From positions 19,771,240 to 19,835,239 of the forward strand of contig NC_087074.1 in assembly GCF_026151205.1 (NCBI RefSeq): a stretch of DNA of 64,000 bases, given 5' to 3'. Below, piece by piece: positions 25,215 to 36,900 of this stretch. The DNA comes from Bolinopsis microptera. Lineage: Eukaryota; Ctenophora; Tentaculata; Lobata; Bolinopsidae. Below the pieces are notes generated by a model. It was not told the origin of the DNA. It saw only the letters and a list, made by a program, of their open reading frames with translations, and made no database searches. Position numbers and translations under genes: made by a program. How positions within the stretch are numbered: position 1 is the stretch's first letter; every line of letters starts with the position of its first letter.

Positions 25215-25864
25215 ATCTATGTCTATAGCATACTCCAAAGCATAACAGGCGTGATTGGCAATTTAAAAGACATCAAATCTAAATGTGTTTTTCAGGAAAC
25301 TTTAAAAACAGCAAGACATAACCACAAAGTGGGCCCAGCCTGACATTATGCTTGCTACTTACTATGGGATAAACAGGCTTATCAACAGTAACTTTGAATC
25401 GTGCACCAAGAAAGAAATGGATGTAATTAAAATTGCATGTATGATAAATGGACGAAGTCAGACCAGAATTTAGTAGCAATTGTTGACAATTTAGACATCA
25501 GCTGTTTGCTAACTACTATCAAAGTTCAAACCGTGACAGTTATTTGTTTAATACTTTTCAAATTTTACAGTACAGCAGTAAAAGGTTATAAAATAGAACC
25601 ATTCGAAAATATTGTTGTTGAAAATATATGAAAATTTTACAATATCTGTACAACACAAACATGAAAATAATTACCAATTGTTACTAATCTAAAGACATTG
25701 CAAACAAAAGTAATAGAAATAGAAATAAATATATATAGTTACATAATTGAAACAATTAATTGAAACAATTATGGCCCCTTATCGTGGGTAGTATATGGGT
25801 AGGTATGTGTAAGTTATATGTAAGGATATGTGTCCTGTCAATGACAATAATTGATAATATGCTC

Positions 25865-25960
25865 TTTTATACAATTTGTAAAGGAAAACAACATTTTAGG
25901 AAAGTGAAGTGTCATGATATTTATACCATGACACTTCACTTTCCTCAAATTTGTATAAAA
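25865..25960. repeat. Long hairpin with perfect 19-bp core arms
   Basis: AGGAAAGTGAAGTGTCATG (25898-25916) and its exact reverse complement (25927-25945) flank a 10-nt AT loop. Outer arms TTTTATACAATTTG (25865-25878) and CAAATTTGTATAAAA (25946-25960) also pair with an unpaired bulge. It could be a foldback mobile element or a small-RNA precursor; nothing in the sequence decides. Confidence 0.8.
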
Positions 25961-26446
25961 CATATTTTTATAAAACACATCTGAGTGACTGGTAACTGCA
26001 TCAAAATAATTTAACAACATTTTAAAGAACAATCTAAAAACTTAAAAACAAAAAAGCTAAAGTACAACCAAGTTTATTCATATTGACCATTGACGATTCG
26101 CAGCTCGTAGCAGATCAATTGCATTATATTAGGGCATTGCCAATTGCTACGATATGGCAATGTTGCGATATTAAACATTTTGATGCACAGGGCGGCCAAG
26201 TCACAAGTAGTACATCTTGCTACACGTGACTTTATTTAACTTACTAGTGTTTTGCTTGCTTCTCTCACAGATATTTCTCTCCTCTGCGAGAAGCTAGAAA
26301 AAGCGCCGCGCATATGGATTGCATTGGCATGCCAAGTAAGGTAACATGACAATTACCCGGAAACCCCAGGCTATAATGGTCCGGTCATAAACAATAACAA
26401 TTCGGCAGAATGACAGGCTGAGCACCGCTTAATAACATGACATGAA

Positions 26447-26545
26447 TTGTAGGTTTATAACCTACCAAAACGCGCGCCGAGTTGGACTCGTCGATGGTCC
26501 TGTAATATTTGACCATTGTTATAATGGTCTGGCCCATGAGCGCGG
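26447..26545 (+). repeat. GC-rich palindromic repeat, family R1, copy 1
   Basis: Begins TTGTAGGTTTATAACCTACC, itself an inverted repeat, then GCGCGCCGAGTTGGACTCGTC, a second hairpin (GACCATT...AATGGTC) and GGCGCGCTACTTCG. Similar blocks recur at 26755-26820, 26988-27075, 42153-42608, 61030-61111, 61145-61300 and 61524-61563 in both orientations, so it is a dispersed non-coding element. Confidence 0.7.
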
Positions 26546-26556
26546 CGCGCTACTTC

Positions 26557-26584
26557 GTAAGTAAGTAAGTAAGTAAGTAAGTAA
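26557..26584. repeat. GTAA tetranucleotide microsatellite
   Basis: Seven head-to-tail GTAA units immediately after an R1 repeat block, possibly seeded at its end. Confidence 0.9.
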
Positions 26585-26754
26585 AGATTATTATATAATA
26601 TGACATAACACATAACATCATCACAAGTGTCTACAAAATATCATTGCACTAAATAAAAAATAATTTAAATAAGTATATTTTTCCATCAACATTAATAATT
26701 TATCAAATTCAATTTTATTAATTAATAAAATCTAATACATTAACACTTGCCATC

Positions 26755-26820
26755 GGGCCAATTATTTCAAGAAGAAAGCGGCGCGCGCTACTTCGAAGAA
26801 ATTAAGACGAGTAACATCCG
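26755..26820 (+). repeat. R1-family internal block
   Basis: Shares GGCGCGCGCTACTTCGAAGA and the following ATTAAGACGAGTAACATCCG with the reverse complement of 42310-42370, showing one dispersed family. Confidence 0.6.
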
Positions 26821-26875
26821 ACAATGTAATATTGAAACAAATATTTTAAGAGTATGGAGTATCACCCGTCAACCA

Positions 26876-26976
26876 TTGTATCACGTCGTGGCCCCCACGG
26901 TCGTTTCACTATAGAGTTTATACGATACAGGGGGAGCCGCGCATTCGTGCGTGGCGGGTCATACAACGTATGACAA
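26876..26976 (+). mobile_element. 101-bp hAT-like miniature element, copy A
   Basis: Runs from TTGTATCACGT to ACGTATGACAA and is flanked by GTCAACCA and GTTAACCA, an 8-bp target duplication with one change. Inside are the hairpins GCCGCGCA..TGCGTGGC and TCATACAACGTATGA and the pairing segments CCCCC/GGGGG. Two other copies are at 60633 and 62669. 8-bp duplications are typical of hAT elements. No coding capacity. Confidence 0.75.
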
Positions 26977-26987
26977 GTTAACCAAGT

Positions 26988-27075
26988 GTTGTACGTTTAT
27001 AACCTACCAGGACGCGCGCCGAGTTGGACTCGTCGACGTGACGGTAATAATTGGAACAAATATTTTACGAGTATC
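26988..27075 (+). repeat. GC-rich palindromic repeat, family R1, copy 2
   Basis: Repeats the GTTTATAACCTACCAGGACG start and the GCGCCGAGTTGGACTCGTCG block, then AACAAATATTTTACGAGTA. Its reverse complement is found at 61030-61111. Confidence 0.7.
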
Positions 27076-27814
27076 ACCCGTTATATTAAACCAAGCACCA
27101 ATGACCAAGTGTCACGCGACGTCCAACTAGATACGGCGCGTGCGCGCGTAACGTGATCGTACGTGCGTTTCCTGGCGCTGCAACGACTATTCCAGCATTT
27201 ATGCGTGCTCCAAATTTTTATTAAGAAGACTTTTTCAAGATCATAGTAATTCATAGTTCCAGTCATAAAAATGCTTGGATGTTTGCCAAGTGTGGTCATA
27301 AGACTAAAACGATATACACTATGATGTATGACAGATTAGCAGTTTTTGACCCGAAACATGTCAGATGACTGGGAACTGAGCAGCTAAGAACATCACTGAT
27401 TAACTTGTGGCTTCCATTTAATTTGCTTAATTAAATCTAACGAATTCAATATCACTGACAGTCAAAATCACGACTTAAGGTATTACGGTTAAGAAATAAG
27501 AGATGGCACTATTTGACAGGAAAAGAAATCAATATTGTACGTTCTTAAAATCATATAAATCATTTAAAATTGTATATTCGTATACAAACATATATATACT
27601 ATACTGTAGTCAATTTATATTAGAAATTTACTTTTATTTAAAATTTATTAAAAACACACGCAGATAAAATAGTGTAAGAAAGTCATTTATTTCCAGTTAT
27701 GGCTGTATTTCAGTAATTAACACAAAATTGATCAATAATAAATCGTGATAATCAAAATCTAGATTGTTTTCAAAGCTTTACATAACTTGATTTATGCTGT
27801 ATCATCAGTTTTTT
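27076..27814. other. Intergenic, nothing recognised
   Basis: AT-rich sequence between an R1 repeat and the polyadenylation signal of the zinc finger/PDZ gene. A short CG-rich island near 27130-27170 (TACGGCGCGTGCGCGCGTAA) is probably repeat debris. Confidence 0.4.
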
Positions 27815-27820
27815 TTTATT
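27815..27820 (-). promoter_or_regulatory. AATAAA polyadenylation signal
   Basis: Minus-strand AATAAA lies 47 nt after the stop codon at 27867-27869 and is followed by an A run. It fits 3' end formation of the zinc finger/PDZ gene. Confidence 0.6.
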
Positions 27821-27866
27821 CGAACAATTCTCGTTGAATTTTAAGCGCTTTTGGTTTGTAGTCTTC

Positions 27867-27965
27867 TTATGTCTGAGCCAAAGATGCATCAGTAACACCA
27901 ATCTTGTAATAAAACTTGCTGCGAGTCTTTCTTGAACCGCCTGTGTTCGGTGTGTTCGGTGCCAA
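27867..27965 (-). CDS. Terminal exon, 32 codons plus stop
   Basis: The acceptor AATATTTTATTTTAG precedes LAPNTPNTGGSRKTRSKFYY, then KIGVTDASLAQT-stop. Phase 0 agrees with the last visible PDZ exon at 33590. No stand-alone domain. Confidence 0.55.
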   Translation of the reverse strand: MAPNTPNTGGSRKTRSKFYYKIGVTDASLAQT

Positions 27966-30900
27966 CTAAAATAAAATATTTTATTAGATAGCAGTAGTAG
28001 TTTCTCTGTCAGTAGTTTTAAATTCCATGACGTAAAGCCTAAATCTGGTCCATTAAATATACCTCTATTACCAGTTTAACAGTAAAACCCCGATTTATCT
28101 CCTTCCCCCCCCCCAAATAGGGCTTAACATGTATAATGAAAACAAACAAAACCCCTGGTAGTAATAAAATACTATCATGAATATTGTACTATTATATACA
28201 ACTACTACCCATATTACTATACAATACAGGAATAACACAAAGCAAGCAATTCTACTAAATTAAGTGTAACACTGTGACGCTGTAACACTGTCACACTGTA
28301 ACACTGAAACACTGTAACACTACAACACTGTGACACTGCAACACTGTGACACTGCAACACTGTGACACTGCAACACTGTAACACTGTAACACTGCAACAC
28401 TGTGACACTGCAACACTGTGACACTGTAACACTTTGACACTGCAACACTGTGACACTGTAACACTGCAACACTGTAACACTGTAACACTGTGACACTGTA
28501 ACACTGTAACACTGTAACAATGTGACACTGCAACACTGCAACTACACTGCAACACTGCAACACTGAAACACTGTGACACTGCAACACTGTGACACTGTAA
28601 CACTGCAACACTGTAACACTGTAACACTGTGACACTGAAACACTGTAACACTGTAACAATGTGACACTGCAACACTGCAAGCTACACTGCAACCACTGCA
28701 ACCCTGAACACTGTGACACTGCACCACTGTGACACCTGGGGAAAACAACAGGCAACACTGTAAAAACTGTAACACGTGGACACTGTAAAACACTTAAACA
28801 CTGACAAACAATGGTAACACGGCCAAAACACGCAACCTACCACTGCAAAACACGCAAACCCTGTAACACTGAAAACAACTTGGAACACGGCAACCTGTTT
28901 AACACTGTGGGGACACCCGTAAAACAAATGGGGACACTGGCCCAAAACACGCAACACTGACACCTGTAAAACCTGCCCAAAACTTTTAAAAACGCAAACA
29001 CTGTAAAAACTGAAACTGTAAAACAAATACAAACAAATGGGGGACAAAATGCAAAACACTGGCAACCCCGTAACACTGCAAAAACACTTTTTAAAACACT
29101 TGCCAACCCCCTGGCAAAAACTGCAAAAAACTGCAAAAAAACGCAACACGTAAAAAAAACACTGTAAACCAACTGAACACTTAAAAACACTGTAACAAAC
29201 CAGTAAAAAACTGTTAAAAAAACTGTTTAAAAAACTGCAACCTGTTTTAAAAAACTGTAACCCACTGTGGGGCACTTTCCAAAACCCCGCCCAAAAAAAT
29301 GAAAAAAAACTGGGAAAAAAAAACTTTTTAAACTCAACACTGCCCAAAAAAAACCTGCCAAACAACCTGGAAAACATGTAACACTGTAAAACTGTAAAAC
29401 CCCTTGAAAAAAAAACCGGTTTAAACCAAAACCAAAAAACACTGTAAACCAAAGTTAACCAAAAATTGGACAACTGTAACCCCTGTAAAACCCCCTGCAA
29501 CACGTAACACTGTCCCAAAACCCCCCGAAAACAAATTTTAAAACAACCGTTTAAAAACTGTAAAAACTTGTACCAAATGAAAACACTAACAAAAAAAAAA
29601 ACCTGTAAAACACCCGGGGGAAAAACGCAAACCACTGCAAACACTGAAAAACCCCTGTTTAAAAAACCTTTTCAAAACACTGTAAAAAACTGGGGGACAC
29701 TGTTTTAAACAGTAAAACCAGTGAACAATGTGCAGTAAAAAAACTGGGGGGGACCACAAAACCTTTTTTTGTTCCCAGTGTAAAAGAGCCCCTCGTTGCG
29801 GGACTGCAAATGGGGCACGATTTCGGAGCTCAAAATTTTAACACGGTTTTTTTTCAAATGCAGTTTCCCCAAAAAATCGTCCCCCTGTACTACCTGTAAT
29901 AAAAAGTAAATGGGAAAGTGGGAAAAAAATGATGGGGGAAAAAAAAAAAAAGGGGGAAAAAAAATAAAAGGAAAAAAAGTGTCCCCAAAACCCCAACCCG
30001 GTTTTTTTAAAACTAAAACCCTCAGGGGAAAAAACACTAAAATCTGAATTGGTGAAAAAAAAGGGGCAGTTTTTTTCCAAACTTTTTTTTTTTTGTTTTA
30101 AAAATGTTTTTGGGGGGGAAACCCCCGAGCGGGGTTTAAAACCCAGCTAATGGGGGGGGGAAAAGGGCAGGTGGGGAGGAAAAATTTTTCAGACGAGGAA
30201 AAACCCTTGGAAAATTTTTTTCCTTAATTTTTAAAAATTTGGGAAATGAACCCAAATTTGAATAGTTTTTTGAATAAATGGGATAGTCAAAAACCAAACT
30301 TTTTTAAAAACCCTTTTTTTCAAAAGCCCGAACAAATTTTTTTAAAAAATTTAGTTTTAAAAAAAATGTGTTTTCCCAACGTTTTTTTTTCCTATGTTTT
30401 TTTAAAGGTTTTTTTAAAAAAATTTCCCCAAATTAGTTTTTTAAATTCCCCCCTTAATACAACCCTTTCCGAGTTTAAGGTAAACCCTTAAACCCCCCTA
30501 AAAACCTTTTTTTGGGTTACAGGGGAAAAAAATTTTTACAAAAGAAAAATTTAATTAAAACCCCTAATTTTTTAAAAAAAATACAGCAGTTTAAATTTTC
30601 AAACAAAAAACCGAAATGGAAAAAACCCAAGCGTACTTTTAAAAAAAACACAAAATCAGGTAAACAAAAAAAACGCCGCCCTTCCCAAGGGACTTACAGA
30701 ATTTCTTTAAAACAAGTACTTTCGCAGACTTACAGCAGTTTTCTTTTCAGCGTACTTACAGCAGTACTTAAGCATACTTTTAAAAGAATATTTTTAACAG
30801 CTAAAAACAGCGTAAAAAAAAAAAAAACAGTACTTAAAAAAAAAAAAGGTACTACGCAGTACTTACGCGTACTTCAGCTTACTTACGCAGTACTTAACAG

Positions 30901-33900
30901 AAAAACCAACAGCAGTATTACAGCAGTCTTAAAAAAAAGCTACTATTCAAACAGTACTTACAGATTATTACAGCCAAATACTTTAAAACTTTCGCAAGTA
31001 CAAAGCGTCTTTTAAACAAGTACCTTACAGCAGTTCTTAACAGCAGTAAACTCAAACCGTAAAATTTTGAAAATTTCACGAGTACTTAAGCCAAAAATTT
31101 TCGAGTCTTACAGCGTAAATTAAAAGCAGTCTTAAGAATTAAAAAACAGGTCTTACCGGAAAAATACCCCAGTTCTTTCGCGTACTTTACAGATTATTTC
31201 CGCAGTACTTTAAAGCAGTCTTCAGCAGTACTTACGCCCAACTTTCAGCGTCCCCCAGCAAACTTACGCAGTACTTAAAAAACTACAAGCTTTAAAAAAA
31301 GCAGTACTTACACAGTACTTACGCAGTACTTTCAACCCGAAAAACCCGAGTACACAGATACTTAAGAAAAAACAAACCGTCTTAAGGTTTTCCGAGCTCA
31401 CCCGAGCCCCTTCCAGAAAAGTAATTTAAAACAGAAAAAAACCTTAAATTTTTTAAAACGGTAACCAATTAAAAAAACCAGGAAATTTTTTACAAAATTT
31501 GCAAAATCTTTGCGTAAAATTAAAAACCTTTCGAAAACACACGAAAAAAATTTAAAAAACCCAAAATATTTCAGCGTTTCAGCAAATTCGCTCTTAAGAA
31601 ACCCCACAACCGGGAAACCCAAAAACCCCCCCCCCCCCCCCAAACCCCCGGCCCCCAAATTCCCCCAAAGTTTTTAAGGGCCCTTTAGTCCACCCCCTTT
31701 GAAATCCAAAAAATACAAAAAACGGGGAAAATAATTTTTCCCCCCCAAAAGGGAAAAAATTTTTTTAATTTTTCCCAGTTTTAAAAAAAAACAAACAAAC
31801 TAAAAAACAACAAAAGTTTAAAAAACCCCCTCCAAAAAAGGGGTCCCCAAAACCCCCCTTAAAAAAATTGGTCAAACAAAAAAAACCAAAAACCGACCAT
31901 TAAAACCAAAACCCCCACCCACCCCAGTTCACCTTTGGGGAGGGGCCCCAAAAATTTTCTAAAATTGTTTTTATTTAGAAACTTTTTGGGGGGACCTTTT
32001 TATGGGGGGAACAAAACGCACAATACTTTGGGTTTTCCCCCAGAAAAAATTTCTCATTGTCCTCCCCCCCCTTCCTTTACTTAGGGTTTTAAGGGGGGCT
32101 CAATTTTTTGGGGGGTTTGGCCTTTTAAAAATTTTTGGGTTTTGTTTTTTTTTGGGGGGGAAAAAGGTTAAAAAAATAAAATAAAAACCCAAAAAAAAAA
32201 AAAAACCCCACCAAATTTTTTATGGGGCCCGGTTTAAAAATTTTTTTTTTAAAAAAGTATTTTAAAAAAAATTACCCTTAAAAACTTTTTAAAAAACAAA
32301 AAAAAAAACTAATAAAATTTTTAAAAAATTTTAAATTTTTTTTTGGGAAAAAAAAAAAAAAAAATTTTTCTTAAAAAAGTTTTAAAAGGATTCAAATTTT
32401 ATGGGGTTTTTAAAAAGGAAACAAATCTTTTTTTTTAAAAGTTTAAAAAAAACTACCCTTAAAAAATTTTTAAAAAAAAAAAAAAAAAACTTACTTAATA
32501 AGTTTTTTTGTCAAAATTCTAAATTTTGGTAAACCCAAAAAAAGTTGGGATTTAAAACTTTTTTTCTTAAAAAAAGTATTATAAAGGGGCTCCCTTTAAT
32601 ATCTGGGTTGTGAGACCCCTTTGGGGATAAAAAAAATTTCTTTTTAAACTAAAAAAAAAAGGGAAAAAACCCAAAACCCCAATATCTGGGTTTTGGGGGG
32701 CCCCCAGTTTAAAAATTTTTTCTTTTTTATTAAAAAAAATTTAAAGTCCCACCCTTTTCCCTAAATTTTTTAAAATTTTAATTTTAAAAAAAAAAGAAAA
32801 ACTTTAACCGGTTTTAAAATTAAACCAAAAAACAAATAAAAAAATTTAAAAACCCCCCCCCCAAAAACAAACCAAAACCCAAAAAACTTATTTAAGTTTA
32901 AAAAAAGACTCCCCCCAAAAAATTGGTTGGAAAACGTGTATCAAATACTTTACTTAATAAAGTATTATAAAGACTCACCTTCAATATCTGGTTGTGAACA
33001 CAGTGTATCAAATACTTTACTTAATAAAGTATTATAAAGACTCACCTTCAATATCTGGTTGTGAGACACAGTGTATCAAATACTTTACTTATTAAAGTAT
33101 TATAAAGACTCACCTTCAATATCTGGTTGTGAGACACAGTGTATCAAATACTTTACTTAGTAAAGTATTATAAAGACTCACCTTCAATATCTGGTTGTGA
33201 GACACAGTGTATCAAATACTTTACTTAATAAAGTATTATAAAGACTCACCTTCAATATCTGGTTGTGAGACACAGTGTATCAAATACTTTACTTAATAAA
33301 GTATTATAAAGACTCACCTTCAATATCTGGTTGTGAGACACAGTGTATCAAATACTTTACTTAGTAAAGTATTATAAAGACTCACCTTCAATATCTGGTT
33401 GTGAGACACAGTGTATCAAATACTTTACTTAATAAAGTATTATAAAGACTCACCTTCAATATCTGGTTGTGAGACACAGTGTATCAAATACTTTACTTAG
33501 TAAAGTATTATAAAGACTCACCTTCAATATCTGGTTGTGAGACACAGTGTATCAAATACTTTACTTAATAAAGTATTATAAAGACTCACCTTCAATATCT
33601 GATCTCGTTCTTTTAGGCCCATCTTTTTGGCGATCCCTTTTTCGTCCAAACTTTGTACCGTTGCTAGGTAGAGTTCCAATCCATCGTAAAGCTGAAATAG
33701 TTTGATGTTTCAAATACTTTAACTTTTAAAGTGCTGCAATACGTAAAAACCTTTTCAGTAAGTTTCGAGTTTTATCATTCTGAACATTAAAACAGAAAGA
33801 TGATAAACTGCCACAGCTTTTATTTGATGGCACAAATCATTTAGTTTTGTGCCATCCCGAAATTTCTTTGTCCCTGAGCTAAGATCTAACATAGATCTGT

Positions 33901-36900
33901 GTTAGGTCTAACACTGATACAGAAAACATGTACTACCTTAACCTTACCTTAGCAATGATGTTGGACACATTGACACCCCAGCTGGATGTACTACCTTAAC
34001 CTTACCTTAGCAATGATGTTGGACACATTGACACCCCAGCTGGATTTCTTATTCTTCCTCGTCAGAGTAATCTGTGACGTTTTTATCTGATACTTCAAAT
34101 GTGACTCAAAGTATACCAACTTCCCACTGTCATCGTTATTCATCACCACTGTCAGCCAGTGCTTGTTGAGGTTAGAGTAAAGATCGTCTTATCAGTGGCT
34201 ACATTACATCCTACAATAATATAGCCTGGTAACTCTGGTTATAGTCATACATCTACAGTGGCTACATTACATCCTACAATATTATAGTCTGGTAACTCTG
34301 GTTATAGTCATACATGATACATCTACACAGTATACAGTATACAGTATACACAGTACACACAGTGTACAGTGGCGTCTCACGTTGGTAGTTTTTAGACGAA
34401 ATTAAGATCTTAGACAAAGATTTAAATCACATCGTTGTTAAACGGAACTGAATGGCCGTACATTACCAATATTTCATGAATTAGTTAAAGAGAAAATGAA
34501 ACCAATTCTCCAGGCTTATCACCTATAGTGAATGTAACAAAAGCAATACAATCAACAAGGATAAGAGTACAATTACAAATAATTATCAAACACACACAAG
34601 GGAGGTAAAATCCACACCCGAGAAATGCCATATCAAATTACACGGATCATTCTGACCACGTGTCTAAAAAGATATTGACTGAGATTCTAATCGTGTAAAA
34701 CACAGCTGGTTTCATTTTTCTTGACTTAAAATATGTACATATAATTATTAGATACACATGTATACGATTTTAATCATTATATACATTGTGATCAGTAACT
34801 AACAATAATTAACCTAGTTACGAATAGTAAAGCAATGCAATGTATTTTTAGATGTAGTTGTTTTCTTGAATGACACAGTTGTTGATACCACTAGCTCCTG
34901 AGAATGACACAGTTGTTGATACCACTAGCTCCTGAGAATGACACAGTTGTTGATACCACTAGCTCCTGAGAATGACACAGTTGTTGATACCACTAGCTCC
35001 TGAGAATAACACAGTTGTTGATACCACTAGCTCCTGAGAATAACACAGTTGTTGATACCACTAGCTCCTGAGAATGACACAGTTGTTGATACCACTAGCT
35101 CCTGAGAATGACACAGTTGTTGATACCACTAGCTCCTGAGAATGACACAGTTGTTGATATCACTAGCTCCTGAGAATGACACAGTTGTTGATATCACTGG
35201 GGGTGTGGCCACATTCCCCGCAGGTTCTCCAGACCATGTTGTTTGGCGCGCTACATACCGGACACGCCCACTCCTCCTCCAGACTGGCAATAGTCACTGT
35301 GTCTAGTGGTGCTTCTCCACCTGGGCATAATTAACATTAATTAACATTAATAACATTAATTAACAATTAATAACATTAATTAACAATTAATAATATTAAT
35401 CAATACAATTAACATTGATTATAATAATAAAAATTCATTCATTTATGTAGCTATTATGGCAGATTGATTGTGTTATAAAACAATCAGATTATAAAGATAC
35501 ATGTGTCTGGAAACCCTGTACTAGTGTAACCGCTGTAACGCGTGCCTACGGCCGGGACTCCACTATCACAGTTGAAATGCAAAAGTATAAACACGCACTA
35601 TCATGCTTAATAATGTTTAAACGCATAAACTCAAATTAAATAATTAATAAACATGTGTGGTACATACTCATACGTTTTACCCAAACTTACAGTTTTCAGC
35701 ACCCGATTTGTCATCAACTAAACAAATGACAGGTGATACAGATGGACAATGGACATAAGTCAATAGTCATGCATAGTTTACAGTAATAAATATCATTAGC
35801 ATTCACATTAGGTGCAAGAGAAGAGATAAATAAGTTTTGATAAAAGATTGTGGTGTCATCCCAGAGAAAGATATAGATACACGATCAAGAACAAAGGAAA
35901 AGACTGCATTGATCTTCTTACTAAATACAAAGTCATAGCAGTTGTAGAACGGTCGACTCTCGCCTAAAAATAGATTTTACTAATTATCAGTGCTGAAATT
36001 TATTGTTAAATAGAAATATTATAATATGCTCTAAGAAAGTAAATGTATTTACCCAATAATCAATATTATTATATGGTGGCACTATTCATGTGATGTGCCA
36101 TGATCTGAAATGATATTCAGATTTGACTTCAAAACATGAATTTGAAACAAAAGTCAAAATTAAATAAAGGAACCATCATCTCGGCTTGGGAACATATGAC
36201 AAATACAGGCAACGGGATATTTAGAGGCAAACAATACTAAAAAGTCAGTTCAAAAAACCTGATTTTTGTCTCTCGAAACTCATTTCATTGATCAGCTTCT
36301 TCTGGTTGTCTTTTTCTTTCAACTGATTCTCTATCATCGCATTCTGAGATACATTCAATTATAAATTCGTAAGGATTGAAATCGATTCAGAGTTAAATAG
36401 TATGTGTTAGTGCTTTTCAATACAAAGTAAAAACAAGGCCTTTACCCACTTAAAACCTTTCCATCACGATACATAATACTCAATAAATGTAATAGATTTG
36501 TAGTGTTATGATTAGTTTAATTAAATAAAGAAGTTTTGAGCTAACTGACCAGTTCATGTTCTAGACGGTCGTTAGAAGCAGTTTTGTCGAGACACTCCTG
36601 AATTTTCAGTTGCAGCTTTGCTATTTCCAGGTCCATTATCTTAGACTCCTTTTCAGTTGCATCCAATGTCTTGTAAGATAAAATCGAAATTAATATTAGA
36701 AGCATTTTGTTTTTTATTGGTTTTAAATTAACTTTAGTATATAATTTTAAGAGTTTATAATTCAAAAACCGATACTTTTTTTTCGGGAGAATTTACCTTT
36801 CTGCAGTTTCGTAATCTTTTTCTCTGATCATCTAGAATCAAATCTGAAAGAAAGTGTGTAACCGTAAGAATGTTTACACTGTCTGAAATCAAAAAGAGTT

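Noticed and set aside
28217-29644. Long minus-strand frames rich in Ser-Val-Leu-Gln-Cys
   Set aside because: They are translations of a 9-bp minisatellite and of its error-laden continuation; several overlapping frames are open at once.
32930-35198. The regular tandem arrays as a CRISPR array
   Set aside because: Units are directly contiguous without unique spacers, and the host is a eukaryote with introns.
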